Below, piece by piece: positions 15,382 through 25,900 of a stretch of DNA of 55,514 nucleotides. The position numbers were made by a program, and so were the translations under genes. Position 1 is the stretch's first letter, and the number at the start of each line of letters is the position of its first letter. The notes beneath the pieces are model-generated. The model saw only the letters and a program-made list of their open reading frames with translations, had not been told where the DNA came from and ran no database searches. Source of the DNA: Nitrospira sp. (GTDB lineage Bacteria > Nitrospirota > Nitrospiria > Nitrospirales > Nitrospiraceae); assembly GCA_018242685.1 (NCBI GenBank), contig JAFEBM010000051.1:1-55514 (forward strand). The letters are read 5' to 3'.

Positions 15382-16334
15382 CCGGCAGCGAACTCCTTAT
15401 CGCTTCCGCGCTCGATGCGCTGTGTGGAGATCCGCGCCGGCTGCCGCATCCGGTCCGTCTGATGGGGCGGTGCATTGCATGGATCGATCACCGAGTACGA
15501 ACGATCTGCCGGAGTAGGACGAGCCTTCGCGTCGCGGGAATCTGTCTGGCCGGAGGATTGCCGATTATGGCGTATTGGATCGGCGCCGTCATGATTGAAG
15601 AGGCCGAACGTTTCGCGGCATGGCTGGGGTCGATCCTGTCGATTGGATTGGCTTCGATGACACTTGCTGCGCGAGATCTGTGGGATCATGTCCGCACCGT
15701 GAATGGTCCACTTGGCGTCGGCGATCTCCCGGCTGCGCGACGAGCCGTATCCATGATCGTAGGACGAGACACGGCGGAGCTTTCCGAATCCGAGGTGGCC
15801 CGCGCGACTGTGGAAACGGTCGCGGAAAGCACGGCAGACGGCCTGATCGCCCCGCTGTTTTATCTAGCCATCGGCGGCGCTCCTTTGGCCTTGGCCTATA
15901 AAGCCGTCAACACACTGGATTCAATGATCGGTCACCAAGACGAGCGCTATGCGGATTTTGGATGGGCATCGGCCCGACTCGACGATCTGGCCAATTGGGT
16001 TCCGGCTCGCATCGCTGCAATCTTGCTCATCGTTGGCGCGGGATTGGCCACAGGACGACTGGAACAAGCCCGCAATGGATGGCGGGTGTTCCGTCGCGAC
16101 AAGGGCAAACATCCTAGTCCCAACAGCGGGAGACCCGAAGCGGCCATGGCAGGGATCTTAGGAGTGAAATTGGGGGGCACCAACTTCTATGGCGGCATCG
16201 CACAAGAACGTCCTGTTCTCGGTCAAGAAGGACGGGACGCAGGACCAGGCGACATCATGGCTGCAGCGAAGGTCATGGCTGCAGCCTCTGTGCTCGGTGC
16301 CTCTCTAGCGGTGAGTTTCAGATGCCTCGCCTGA
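15378..16334 (+). CDS. cbiB: Adenosylcobinamide-phosphate synthase
   Basis: CbiB couples (R)-1-amino-2-propanol phosphate to adenosylcobyric acid. The 318-residue membrane protein has the typical ALDALCGDPRRLPHPVRLMG near residues 8-27, ARATVETVAESTADGLIAPLFY, YKAVNTLDSMIGH and PNSGRPEAAMAG. The start codon overlaps the cobS stop (ATGA). A much longer frame from 15066 is only read-through inside cobS. The end overlaps the next gene by 13 bases. Confidence 0.92.
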   Translation: MTGSELLIASALDALCGDPRRLPHPVRLMGRCIAWIDHRVRTICRSRTSLRVAGICLAGGLPIMAYWIGAVMIEEAERFAAWLGSILSIGLASMTLAARDLWDHVRTVNGPLGVGDLPAARRAVSMIVGRDTAELSESEVARATVETVAESTADGLIAPLFYLAIGGAPLALAYKAVNTLDSMIGHQDERYADFGWASARLDDLANWVPARIAAILLIVGAGLATGRLEQARNGWRVFRRDKGKHPSPNSGRPEAAMAGILGVKLGGTNFYGGIAQERPVLGQEGRDAGPGDIMAAAKVMAAASVLGASLAVSFRCLA

Positions 16335-17431
16335 AGGCGCGCTTGCATGGCGGGGATATCTACAGTGCCGCACGAGAACTGAACCGTGATCCCGCCGAGA
16401 TTTTTGATTTCAGCGCCAGCATCAACCCGCTGGGGCCCTCTTCTCACGTCTGGAAAGCCATCACGGCGTCCAGGCATTTGTTGAGCCACTATCCCGATCC
16501 TCACTGTTGGGATCTGCGGCAGGCGCTGGCCACATTTTGGCACACTGATCCGGAACAGATTGTGGTCGGTAACGGTTCCACAGAATTGATTGATGTGCTT
16601 CCTCGTGCATTGGGGATGCATCGGCTCCTCGTCGTCCAACCCACCTTTTCTGAATATGCCGCTGCGATGAAGCGAGCTGGAGGACAGACCACCTCGCTCT
16701 ATGCAGACCGAAGCAACCAGTATGCTCTCCCAATTGATCGTCTCTGCCGAGTGATGGAAACAGGACGGCACGACGGCCGCTCCATCGATGGCATCCTCGT
16801 CGGCCATCCCAATAGTCCGACAGGGCAAGCATGCTCAGCCGACCATGTCGCGCGGTTAGCGACCGTCGCCAGACGATACGGTCGTTGGCTGGTGATCGAC
16901 GAAGCGTTTGCCGACTATTGTCCAGAACGATCTGTCCTGCCGCCCGCATCGTCCTGGCCGCAGGTCGTCGTCTTACGCAGCATGACGAAATTCTACGCCT
17001 TGCCGGGACTGCGGGTGGGATATGCGGTGGCGACCCCTGCAGTCATCAGGCGCTTGCGACGGCAGCTGCCCCCTTGGTCGATCAGCACGATGGGACAAGT
17101 CGCCGCAATCGCTGCCCTGCGCGATGTCGCCCATGCGCAAAGGAGTCTGCGATTCATGGCGCGAGAGCGCGAACGGTTGAAAAAGTTGCTCGCTGCCTTG
17201 CCGGGCTGTTCAGTGTTGCCAACGCACGCCAATTATTTCTTTATGGAATTGCCTCGTGGCCGGCACACGCACGACGTAACCGAGCAGTTGCGAAACGAAG
17301 GACTGTTGGTTCGTGATTGTTCATCCATTCCAGGATGCAATGCTCGTTCGATCCGACTTGCCGTGCGGTCCCGGCAAGAGAATGACCGGCTCATCCAAGC
17401 CTTGTCGAATCTGCTTCACGACGGAGTGTAG
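16322..17431 (+). CDS. cobD: Threonine-phosphate decarboxylase-like PLP enzyme (CobD/CobC)
   Basis: This class I fold aminotransferase relative makes the aminopropanol linker by decarboxylating L-threonine-O-3-phosphate. The 369-residue product has FSASINPLGPS near the N terminus, the substrate loop HYPDPHCWDLRQAL, VGNGSTELI, VGHPNSPTGQ, VIDEAFADYCPE and the PLP Lys in RSMTKFYALPGLRVGY. Histidinol-phosphate aminotransferase is the closest alternative, but its position between cbiB and cbiZ makes the corrinoid role much more likely. Confidence 0.88.
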   Translation: MPRLKARLHGGDIYSAARELNRDPAEIFDFSASINPLGPSSHVWKAITASRHLLSHYPDPHCWDLRQALATFWHTDPEQIVVGNGSTELIDVLPRALGMHRLLVVQPTFSEYAAAMKRAGGQTTSLYADRSNQYALPIDRLCRVMETGRHDGRSIDGILVGHPNSPTGQACSADHVARLATVARRYGRWLVIDEAFADYCPERSVLPPASSWPQVVVLRSMTKFYALPGLRVGYAVATPAVIRRLRRQLPPWSISTMGQVAAIAALRDVAHAQRSLRFMARERERLKKLLAALPGCSVLPTHANYFFMELPRGRHTHDVTEQLRNEGLLVRDCSSIPGCNARSIRLAVRSRQENDRLIQALSNLLHDGV

Positions 17432-17433
17432 TG

Positions 17434-18156
17434 ATGAAGGGATCTGCTGCACGTGTCCACACTCGGCATCAAGTGATTGGACGCACGCTCGTGATCACTC
17501 TCGGAGGTCGGAGGCGTATCCTTTCATCTGCACCGCAAGGGGGTGGATTCCGGTCCGCCTCACACATCATCAATCATCAGGTAGAGGCGAACCCCCGTAT
17601 GAATGGACAATTGCCCGACCCAGCTCGTTACTTGCGAAAGCTGGCTTCGGAACTCAACATTGGATACCACACTGTCGGACTCATGACGGCAGTCCCGATG
17701 ACACAACTTGTCACCTCTCGCGTTTCTGCGGGAGATCTCTGGGTAGAGTGTTTCGCCACGGTCGGGGTCACAAATGCGGTCTGTGCCGGGGAGTGGCCGC
17801 TGAGTCTGGCTCATCGAAAGGAACCATATTCGACGAGAGTTGGAACGATCAATCTCATCCTGATCACGAATGGTAGTCTCTCGACCTCCGCGATGGTCGG
17901 CGCGGTGCAGGTTGCTACAGAGACAAAGACAGGTGTTTTGCGTGACCACACCATACCGAGTTGGAAAGGGAAAGACCTTGCGACTGGGACGGGGACGGAT
18001 GCTGTTGTCATTGCATGCCGCTTGCGCGGTGAGGGACCGCTACATACATACAGCGGGACCCACACAATGATGGGTGCGCTGGTGGGAAGAGCGGTCTCTC
18101 GTTGTGTCTCTCGCGGTTTAGCCAAGGCGAGAAAGTGGCAGGAATTGCACCGATGA
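17434..18156 (+). CDS. cbiZ: Adenosylcobinamide amidohydrolase
   Basis: CbiZ cleaves the aminopropanol linker from adenosylcobinamide, and in some bacteria from pseudocobamides, to give adenosylcobyric acid that can be rebuilt with another lower ligand. The 240-residue product has LSSAPQGGGF, TAVPM, VTNAVCAGEWP, GTINLILITN, AMVGAVQVATETKTG, ATGTGTDAVVIACR and YSGTHTMMGALVGRAV, all family stretches. The ATG at 17434 has GGAG seven bases upstream. It immediately follows the CobD-like gene and overlaps cbiP, whose product consumes or produces the same intermediate. This marks the operon as a corrinoid remodelling system. Confidence 0.9.
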   Translation: MKGSAARVHTRHQVIGRTLVITLGGRRRILSSAPQGGGFRSASHIINHQVEANPRMNGQLPDPARYLRKLASELNIGYHTVGLMTAVPMTQLVTSRVSAGDLWVECFATVGVTNAVCAGEWPLSLAHRKEPYSTRVGTINLILITNGSLSTSAMVGAVQVATETKTGVLRDHTIPSWKGKDLATGTGTDAVVIACRLRGEGPLHTYSGTHTMMGALVGRAVSRCVSRGLAKARKWQELHR

Positions 18157-19694
18157 AGGCGCGAGCGCTTGCGATTCTCGGTACCGGCTCAGATGTAGGG
18201 AAGAGTTTGATCACAGCCGGGATCTGTCGCCTGCTTCGCCGGACAGGTGCCAGGGTGGCCCCATTCAAAGCTCAAAACATGTCGTTGAATTCGTTCGTCA
18301 CTCCTGACGGTCGTGAAATCGGAAGAGCTCAAGCCCTGCAGTCAGAAGCCTGCGGGATTCCGCTGCATGTTGACATGAACCCGATCCTCCTCAAGCCGGA
18401 ATCTGATAATTGCTCACAAGTCGTTGTCCTTGGCAGGGTGTTGGGGAAGCGTGAGGCATCGGCCTACTTCGACGGCCGACAAGGGTTCTGGTCCGTGATC
18501 GAAGAGAGCTACGCTCGATTGGCCGGCCAGTACGAAGTGGTCGTGATTGAGGGGGCAGGCAGTGCGGCAGAAGTCAATCTTCGTGAATATGATCTGGTCA
18601 ATTGGCCGGTTGTCAAATTGGCTGATGCTCAGGTCGTACTGGTCGCCGATATTGATCGGGGCGGGGTATTTGCGCAAGTTCTTGGAACTTTAGATTTGTT
18701 GGTACCTGACGAACGCGCCAGAGTCTGTGGGGTCATCATCAATAAATTCCGTGGTGACGCCAAGCTATTCGCCGATGGAGTGAAGTTCTTGGAAGCACGA
18801 AGCGGGTTGCCGGTATTGGGCGTTGTCCCGTTTCTTCGTGATCTGATGCTCGATCAAGAAGATAGCCTTGATCTCGGTCAGAACCGACAAACAAATTTTT
18901 CGTCTGACCGACTCAATATTGGCGTCATTTTACTGCCGCATATGAGCAACTTTACCGATTTCAATATCTTGGCGTCGGAACCGGATGTCGCATTGAAGTA
19001 TGTGGCCTCGCCATCCACGCTTGCCGAGACCGACGTCGTGATAATTCCCGGAAGCAAGAATACGCTGGCAGACCTGTCCTATTTGAAGGAAAATGGCTAT
19101 GTCACTGCCCTAGACAACCATCTGCATCGTCAGCGAGAACTGATCGGCATCTGCGGTGGCTATCAAATGCTTGGCCGAACAATCTCGGACCCTTGCACGG
19201 TCGAGCAGGGCGGGATGAGCGGCGGACTGGGCTATTTGAATGCCGAAACGGAACTCAAGCAAGCCAAGTGCACCACACAAGTGGAAGCAAGCACAGAGGA
19301 TGTCTTCGTGGGAGGTCAGATCTTGGTCCGTGGGTATTACATTCATATGGGTGTCACGCGACGTGTGAACGAACTTCACTGTTTTAGAGTTCGCCGCCAT
19401 TCGGTACTGGGTGAGGAGGCCGGCCCGTCGATCGCGACGAGCGAAGAAGAGTTCGATGGAGCGATTCGAAAAGACGGCCTTGTGTGGGGCACGTACATCC
19501 ATGGAGTGTTTGATGAGTCTGGCTTTCGTCGTGCCTGGCTCAATCGCGCCCGTATGAGAAAAGGAGTTCCGCCTCTTGACGAGCTTGTATCAAAAACAGT
19601 CACCATACGATCACAAGGTGAACTTGATCGGTGGGCTGATCACCTCTCTCGTAACCTTGATTTATCCCGCCTCATCGGACATCTCCGCACATAA
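18153..19694 (+). CDS. cbiP: Cobyric acid synthase
   Basis: CbiP (CobQ) amidates four side chains of adenosylcobyrinate a,c-diamide with glutamine and ATP. The 513-residue product has the ATPase domain with GTGSDVGKS near residues 8-16 and PFKAQNMSLNSFVT, and the glutaminase domain with nucleophile Cys in GICGGYQMLG and a C-terminal His in GTYIHGVFD. The start overlaps the cbiZ stop (ATGA). It appears to be the last gene of the corrinoid operon; a hairpin follows at 19704-19720. Confidence 0.93.
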   Translation: MKARALAILGTGSDVGKSLITAGICRLLRRTGARVAPFKAQNMSLNSFVTPDGREIGRAQALQSEACGIPLHVDMNPILLKPESDNCSQVVVLGRVLGKREASAYFDGRQGFWSVIEESYARLAGQYEVVVIEGAGSAAEVNLREYDLVNWPVVKLADAQVVLVADIDRGGVFAQVLGTLDLLVPDERARVCGVIINKFRGDAKLFADGVKFLEARSGLPVLGVVPFLRDLMLDQEDSLDLGQNRQTNFSSDRLNIGVILLPHMSNFTDFNILASEPDVALKYVASPSTLAETDVVIIPGSKNTLADLSYLKENGYVTALDNHLHRQRELIGICGGYQMLGRTISDPCTVEQGGMSGGLGYLNAETELKQAKCTTQVEASTEDVFVGGQILVRGYYIHMGVTRRVNELHCFRVRRHSVLGEEAGPSIATSEEEFDGAIRKDGLVWGTYIHGVFDESGFRRAWLNRARMRKGVPPLDELVSKTVTIRSQGELDRWADHLSRNLDLSRLIGHLRT

Positions 19695-20080
19695 ATTCCA
19701 TCAGCTGCTACAGTAGCAGCATTCAGCATTCGTCTCGTTCCTTCCCAATACGAGCTTCGCGAATTCTCACGATAATATCGACTCTAACCTCTTCAAAACG
19801 GTGCCGATATTCACCGTTTTCTTGCCAACCACCAACAAGTCGTTACACTGCTTGAGAACAGCACCAATGGACTTTGTAAGGATAGGGGAAAATGCTTCGG
19901 ATTCGAGAATATCGCCGATGTCACATATGCGGTGTGCCTCGGCAGCCCAAGAAGCGTGCACGCGTTGACTGACATGCACAACCACGCAGGAGAAGGGAAA
20001 GAACCGACCTGTGCAATCAGTGTGGCGATGCCGACGCATCGAAGCAGCGCCAACATTCATTGAAGAGAGAGGAAAGGTGT
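19695..20080. other. Intergenic region between the corrinoid and chemosensory operons
   Basis: Nearly 390 bases separate cbiP from the first signalling gene. A minus-strand frame of 97 codons (19767-20060) exists but has no convincing ribosome binding site or recognisable product. The stretch probably carries the promoter of the signalling operon, though no strong -35/-10 pair was identified. Confidence 0.45.
19704..19720 (+). terminator. Hairpin after cbiP, possible terminator
   Basis: GCTGCTA at 19704-19710 and TAGCAGC at 19714-19720 form a perfect 7-bp stem with a 3-base loop ten bases after the cbiP stop. There is no solid T run, so intrinsic termination is only likely, not shown. Confidence 0.4.
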
Positions 20081-20443
20081 ATGAGCAAAATCATGATTGT
20101 CGATGACTCGTACGCAGAGCTGCAATTGATCGAGTCGTATCTGAAGGCTGCCCAACACACCGTTGTATCGTTCTCGACGGCAGATGGGTTGGAGGACAAG
20201 ATCGTTTCCGAAAAACCAGACCTCATCGTCTTGGATGTGGTCATGCCTGGCCGGAATGGATTTCAGGCGTGCAGGGATTTAAAAACGGATGCTCGCTTCA
20301 AGAACATTCCGATCGTGCTTTGCACCTCGAAGGGGCAAGAAAGCGACAAGTTCTGGGGACAACAACAGGGAGCCAACGGACATGTGGTGAAGCCCTTCAA
20401 ATCAGAGGACCTTCTGCAAGCTGTGAAGCTTGCACTGCGCTGA
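20081..20443 (+). CDS. Response regulator, PilH/CheY-like single receiver
   Basis: The 120-residue protein is one receiver domain. Acidic residues in IVDDS (8-9), phosphoacceptor Asp52 in LIVLDVVMPG, the Thr in LCTSKGQ and the Lys in VVKPF are all present, so it should be phosphorylated by the CheA-like kinase downstream. CTSKGQESDKFWGQQQGA resembles PilG/PilH regulators of twitching motility. GGAAAGG precedes the ATG at 20081. First gene of the signalling operon. Confidence 0.88.
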   Translation: MSKIMIVDDSYAELQLIESYLKAAQHTVVSFSTADGLEDKIVSEKPDLIVLDVVMPGRNGFQACRDLKTDARFKNIPIVLCTSKGQESDKFWGQQQGANGHVVKPFKSEDLLQAVKLALR

Positions 20444-20474
20444 GAGAACCGATACTGCGCGGAACCGCGAAACG

Positions 20475-20987
20475 ATGATTTCCATAGGTGAGTTGCCTCA
20501 ACTTCATTCAGACTCAGTCCTGGAACAGACGAAATCCACCGAATCATTGAGGGTGTGTCTGATCGCATTAGGAGAAGAAACCTTCGGCATAGACTTACGC
20601 CAAGTCCGCGAGGTCTTCGAGCCTGAGTCGATCACGCCTGTACCAGGGATGCCTGTTGCGCTGGTCGGTGTCACCAATCTACGTGGAACCATCATTCCGC
20701 TCGCGGATGTAGGAGCGGCTTTGGGCGTCGTATCCGTTTCCACCCTGCCGAAATATGCTGTCGTTGTGCGTCATGGGGTTCAGCAAGTCGGCATCCTGGT
20801 CGAAAATGTACCAGAAATTCGTACGATTCAGTCGGATGATTTAGTCGCCAGCCCGGTTCGTACTGCGGCCGAAGGACTCCCGTTGTTTTCCAAGGCTTTC
20901 AAAACAGAGAAGAAACTGAGCTCCATGGTGGAAGTGTCGCGGCTGTTGGCGTCCCTAGAGGGGACGGTCAATGACCAGAGTCCATAA
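20475..20987 (+). CDS. CheW-like coupling protein (PilI type)
   Basis: The 170-residue product is a single CheW domain preceded by about 30 residues. It has the typical LIALGEETFGIDLRQVREV, PGMPVALVGVTNLRGTIIPLADV and VGILVENVPEI. CheW proteins bridge chemoreceptor tips and the CheA kinase. The ATG at 20475 lies shortly after the receiver gene and the MCP gene follows, the usual order in Pil-Chp-like operons. Confidence 0.88.
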   Translation: MISIGELPQLHSDSVLEQTKSTESLRVCLIALGEETFGIDLRQVREVFEPESITPVPGMPVALVGVTNLRGTIIPLADVGAALGVVSVSTLPKYAVVVRHGVQQVGILVENVPEIRTIQSDDLVASPVRTAAEGLPLFSKAFKTEKKLSSMVEVSRLLASLEGTVNDQSP

Positions 20988-21056
20988 CGCCATATTGAGG
21001 AACGATTGTGTCGGCAAAGGTACGCCCTATCTCGAGCAGCGAGCAGGAGGAAAGTC

Positions 21057-22946
21057 ATGGCGAAGGTTAGGAAGACATGGAAATGGTCGCCTCGTGCATG
21101 GTTTAAAAACCTGAAAGCCTTGCACAAAATCTTTATAGGGTTTTCGGTCATCATGGTCGGCATGATGGCAATTGGTCTGATCGGTTTGATGGGCCTCAGT
21201 CAGCTGAAGGGTCAGCTGAGGTCCATTTATGACGAATCAACCGTGGGAGTTTCCCACGTCGCGGTGAGTAGCACCAACCTCAGCCTCTATCACAATGCGT
21301 TGTTGAGCGTTGTGGAACAGAGACAAAAGAGTGATTTCGACGAGGCCATCATTCCACTCGCCGGATTGAAGAGACGCACCCTGACGCCGCTTGAGGCATA
21401 TCGACCGTCCGCCACGCATGAGACGGTGGATGGCCGTCGAGATGGACAAGAATTGGACGTTCTGCTCTTTACGTTGAGAGAATACTTCGCATCGGCTGAA
21501 AGCGCAGTGGGAGCGTTGAACGATAGTTTTGACCAATCGCTCACGGATGAGCAAAGGCAGTCGATGAAGGAACTGGCCGCCACGCTGCTGTCGACCGAGG
21601 TGGCTTTGTGGCACGGCCGGTCGATCTGGCGTTTTCAATGGGTGGCTCAACTCATTCGAGACTTGGCGAGCGAATTGAATGATAGCGGGCAACGCATGGC
21701 CATATACCTTACCAAGGTCATGCTCGGTGGAGCAGTCGGGGCACTCATCTTGGCGATCGCGATCGGATATTTCCTCGCACGTAGTATTGTGAGAGACATT
21801 ATCTACGTCGCCGACGTCGCAACGCAGGCTGCCGCGGGAAATCTGCAGGCCCGCGCTAGGCTGGACAGCGACGACGAGGTCGGCCATATGGCCAAGGCGT
21901 TCAACGTCATGTTGGATCGGATCACGGTCTTGGTTTCGACGGAAGAAGAACGTGACAGAATGCAAAAACAACTCGTGCAGTTCCTTGTGTTGGTCTCCGA
22001 CGTCGGGAAAGGAGATTTGACCAAGCGCGGTGAAGTGACCGCCGATATGTTTGGAAATCTGGCGGACGGATTCAATCTCATGATTCAGCGTTTTTCACAG
22101 TTGATGAAACAAGTGCGCCAGGCAGCGGAACGTGTCAATACCTCGGCAAGCAAGCTGAAGGACAGCGCTGGACAGATGGCCGGAACCGCCAGACACCAAG
22201 CCGACGAATCGATCAAGGCGCTCGGCGCCGTCGAACAGCTGGCGTCATCGATGCGCCAAGTGACGGAGACAGCGGGAGCATCGTCCGAAGCAGCCCGCCA
22301 AGTCTTAAACGCCACTGAAGCCGGCCGGCTCGCGGTGCAGGAAACCGTTCACGATATGCAGCGCATTCAATTGGCGGTCCAGCGTATGTCCAAACAGATC
22401 AAGGCGCTCGGCGACCGTTCATTGGAAATTTCACAGATCGTATCGACCATTCGAGATATCGCCAATCAAACCAACCTGTTGGCTCTCAACGCCGCGATTG
22501 AGGCCGCCGGGGCTGGTGAGGCCGGAGCACGCTTCGCCGTGGTCGCCGATCAAGTGCGGAAGCTCGCGGAGAGCTCGACGCAGGCGACACGCGAGATCGC
22601 GGACCTGGTGAAAGTTATCCAGAGCGAAACGCAACATGCGGTCGTTGCCATGGAGCACGAAACTCAGGCGGTCGAGGCCGGGTCGGCTTCGGCCTTGCGT
22701 ACAGGCGATGTGTTCAAGGAAATTTCGACGATTGCTCAGCGGTCTGCAGAGCTTGCTCAAAGCATAGCGGCGTCGGCGGCCGACCAAACGGTTTCAACCG
22801 ATCAGGTCGGACGTTCAATCAAGGATTTTACCGGAGGTGCCGCGGCGACACAAAAGGCTACTGATTCGGCGCGTGCGACTGTGGAGGACATGGTGACGTT
22901 GGCTGAAGGTCTGACGACTTCGGTGTCGCAATTCAAGCTGGCCTGA
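21057..22946 (+). CDS. Methyl-accepting chemotaxis protein (PilJ-like)
   Basis: The 629-residue transmembrane receptor has a first helix at about 23-47, a periplasmic helical sensor of some 170 residues, a second helix at about 222-245, a HAMP domain and a second HAMP-like segment ([10 protein letters not shown]), then a cytoplasmic signalling domain. The hairpin tip that binds CheW and CheA is seen as [21 protein letters not shown] followed by [15 protein letters not shown]. No C-terminal methyltransferase tether is present, and no cheR or cheB is nearby, so adaptation may differ from E. coli. GGAGGAAAG precedes the ATG at 21057; earlier in-frame starts lack this. Confidence 0.9.
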   Translation: MAKVRKTWKWSPRAWFKNLKALHKIFIGFSVIMVGMMAIGLIGLMGLSQLKGQLRSIYDESTVGVSHVAVSSTNLSLYHNALLSVVEQRQKSDFDEAIIPLAGLKRRTLTPLEAYRPSATHETVDGRRDGQELDVLLFTLREYFASAESAVGALNDSFDQSLTDEQRQSMKELAATLLSTEVALWHGRSIWRFQWVAQLIRDLASELNDSGQRMAIYLTKVMLGGAVGALILAIAIGYFLARSIVRDIIYVADVATQAAAGNLQARARLDSDDEVGHMAKAFNVMLDRITVLVSTEEERDRMQKQLVQFLVLVSDVGKGDLTKRGEVTADMFGNLADGFNLMIQRFSQLMKQVRQAAERVNTSASKLKDSAGQMAGTARHQADESIKALGAVEQLASSMRQVTETAGASSEAARQVLNATEAGRLAVQETVHDMQRIQLAVQRMSKQIKALGDRSLEISQIVSTIRDIANQTNLLALNAAIEAAGAGEAGARFAVVADQVRKLAESSTQATREIADLVKVIQSETQHAVVAMEHETQAVEAGSASALRTGDVFKEISTIAQRSAELAQSIAASAADQTVSTDQVGRSIKDFTGGAAATQKATDSARATVEDMVTLAEGLTTSVSQFKLA

Positions 22947-22999
22947 GAATCTCGCTCATCCCCTGAGTGAGGAGAACCTTCCGGTGTAAAGAGGGACCG

Positions 23000-25900
23000 A
23001 TGAGCTCGGAGTTCGACAGGCAGAATCTCATCAGCATTTTTGTTCTTGAAGCATCGGATGGGTTGGATACCTTGACCAAGGCATTGCACCCTCCCGATGG
23101 TGCTGTTCCCACTCATCAGGAACTTGCTGATCAATACATCGTCGCCCACAGAATTTGCGGAGCAGCGGCCCTGTATGGCTTCAGCGGAGTCGCTCAGCTT
23201 GCCGAATACTTGGAGACGCTACTTGAGCAAGCGGCGCCGATTTCTACAGCTGAATGGGACCGAGCTGTAGATTCGATGCGGAACATTACGCAAAGCCTTC
23301 TGGTAATCGTTCGAGCCATCGGACAAGGCGGTGCTGAAGATGCAGAAGCCGTAGAACGCTGTTGGGCGTCGATCAAACAACAAGAGGGAAAAGCAAGCGA
23401 TGAGACAGCGGCCACGTCCTCCTCATCGACAATCGATGAAGACTACTTGTTTCCCGCACTCGATGCCGAAATTTTATCCTACTTTATCCCGGAAGCTGAG
23501 GGATACCTCGCCACCATTGACGAGTTGATTCGTATCGTCAGAGAGAAGCAGGGTGATGCAGACTCGATCTACCGGCTCTTTCGCGCGGCGCATACCCTGA
23601 AGGGTTCAGCGTACACCGTAGGCTTCCAAATCATTGGAGATGTCGCTCACCCGATGGAAGATTGCATGGTCGCGGTGCGCGAATATCGTCTTCCTCTCGG
23701 CAGCGACCTTCTTGACATGCTTGCGAAGGCTGCCGAATTGATCCGGCTCATTCTTCGCCATGAATCGGCGAATACACAACTACTCCGACACGATATACCA
23801 CTCCTTCTCAACCGTCTCACCCAAGCGGCTGAAGGTACAGGCACCTCACCTGTAGCAACTGATCTATCCCACCGCATCGATATGGGTGGCTCGAATTCTA
23901 TCCAGCGTACGCCTGTTGTTAGCATAGAAGTGCCGGCAGCGGATTTATCCGACCGGTACTTGATTCCGGATTTGGATCCTGAAGTGCTTTCCTACTTTAT
24001 CCCTGAAGCACAGGAGTATCTGGAACTCTTGGAAGCTAATCTCCTGCGATTGGACAAGGACCCGCAAAACAAGGAACTGATCAATCCGTTGTTCAGAAGC
24101 GCACACACCTTGAAAGGCTCCGCCTACACCGTTGGATTTCAGTCCATCGGAGACCTTGTCCATCATGTCGAAGACTTTATGGGCTCGGTGCGAGACGGGA
24201 GTCTCAGCGTGTTACCCGGACATACGGATCTTATGCTTCGCGCGATCGATGTTGTACGAGTACTCATGCGAAGAGACCTCGACAAGGTGGACGACACGAG
24301 ACAACGATTCGAATCGGCGCGAACCGACCTGCGACGATTGGATCAGGGTGCCACAAGCGAGACGACGCCGGTACATCAACAGGATGACACCTTCGGTACA
24401 GCGGCCGCAGAACCGTCCGGAGGCGAGGAGTCTCATGCACAGGATGATGGAGTTCCGAATGCGAAATCGCGAGAGGAACGCGAGGTCATCCGTGTCAGTT
24501 ATGCGCGGCTCGAGCGATTGATGAACCTCGTAGGAGAACTGGTCATTGGACGCGGACGATTAGAACAACGGCTGCGAGTCCTGGAGCAACTGTCGCAGCA
24601 AGTGTTGGTATTCAAAAGTCGGTTGGTGGATTCCGTTCAGTCCTTTGCCGACAAGCACACCTTTAGCTATCAGGACACATCAAGTAGTTCGACCGCGCCT
24701 GCGAGTCAAGGACTTCCCGTATTCGGTGATTTCGGCAGTCTCGAGCTGGACAAGTACGATGATTTCAATATTTTGGCTCGGCGCATCGGGGAGGTCACCA
24801 CCGATATCAGTGAGTCGATGTCGCAGTTGGATGGGTCTATCCAAAGCACCCATGACGAGATGAGCCAACTGCAGCACTTGACGTTGTTGATGCGAGACGA
24901 AATCGCCCGTGCCCGTATGGTTCCGATCGGCACACCGTTCACGAGGTTTCGTCGAGCGGTCAGAGAAATTGCTCGAGCTTCAAACAAGGAAGCGTCCTTG
25001 GTCACATCAGGCGAGCAGACAGAAGTTGATACCGGAGTCGTGGAACGATTGGTGGATCCATTGGTGCATTTGGTCAGGAACGCCGTCTATCACGGTATCG
25101 AGCCCGCGGCCGATCGAGTCGCGAAGGGGAAACCAGCCATCGGAACCATTTACCTCCATGCAGTTCATCGGGGGAATTCGGTCATCATCGAGGTGGAAGA
25201 TGATGGAGCAGGGCTGGACATGGATAAAATACGTGCCAAAGCCGTCAAGATCGGACTCGTACACTCCCACCAGGTACGTGCGATGTCGGATGCGGACCTT
25301 CTTCAGTTGATTTTCATGCCCGGCTTCTCCACAGCCGACAGGGTAGGGGATCAAGCAGGTCGAGGCGTAGGACTGGACGTGGTCAAGCGAGTTATTGAAG
25401 GTATGAACGGGCATATCGATGTAGAATCTGAACCCGGTATCGGCACCAAGTTTACCCTGAACCTTCCTCTCACCCTCCTCATCGCGACCGCGTTGTTCGT
25501 GCGGGTCGGTACCGCAAAATATGCGATTCCATTGCTGAGTATTCAGGAAGTGACGATGCCGACGCTATCCGCAGTACGAGAGGAAGGTGATCGTAGGCTC
25601 TTACAGGTCGACGAACAAGTTATTGAATTACACTCTCTCCACCACATCCTTCGTCGGGAACCAGGCAACGTCGATTGGACCATGCCTGTGGTGGTCGTCC
25701 GGACGGCGGGAGCGCCGATCGGGTTATCGGTCGACGAGCTGTTGGGCCGTCAGGAAATTGTCATTAAACCCCTTGGGCCACTGAAACCGTTGGAACATTC
25801 ATTTTTCGGAGGAGCGACCATTGATCAGGAAGGACGGGTAGTTCTTGTTATCGATCCAAGCCGTTTGCCGTCGAGCGGGACGAAAGAATCGGCTGCTCAC

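Noticed and set aside
19767..20060. Minus-strand open frame of 97 codons in the gap before the signalling operon
   Set aside because: No ribosome binding site, no recognisable motif and unusual composition; treated as chance, though the gap itself is noted.
21237..21971. Minus-strand open frame of 244 codons inside the MCP gene
   Set aside because: Antisense to the receptor gene, with no start signal and no domain.
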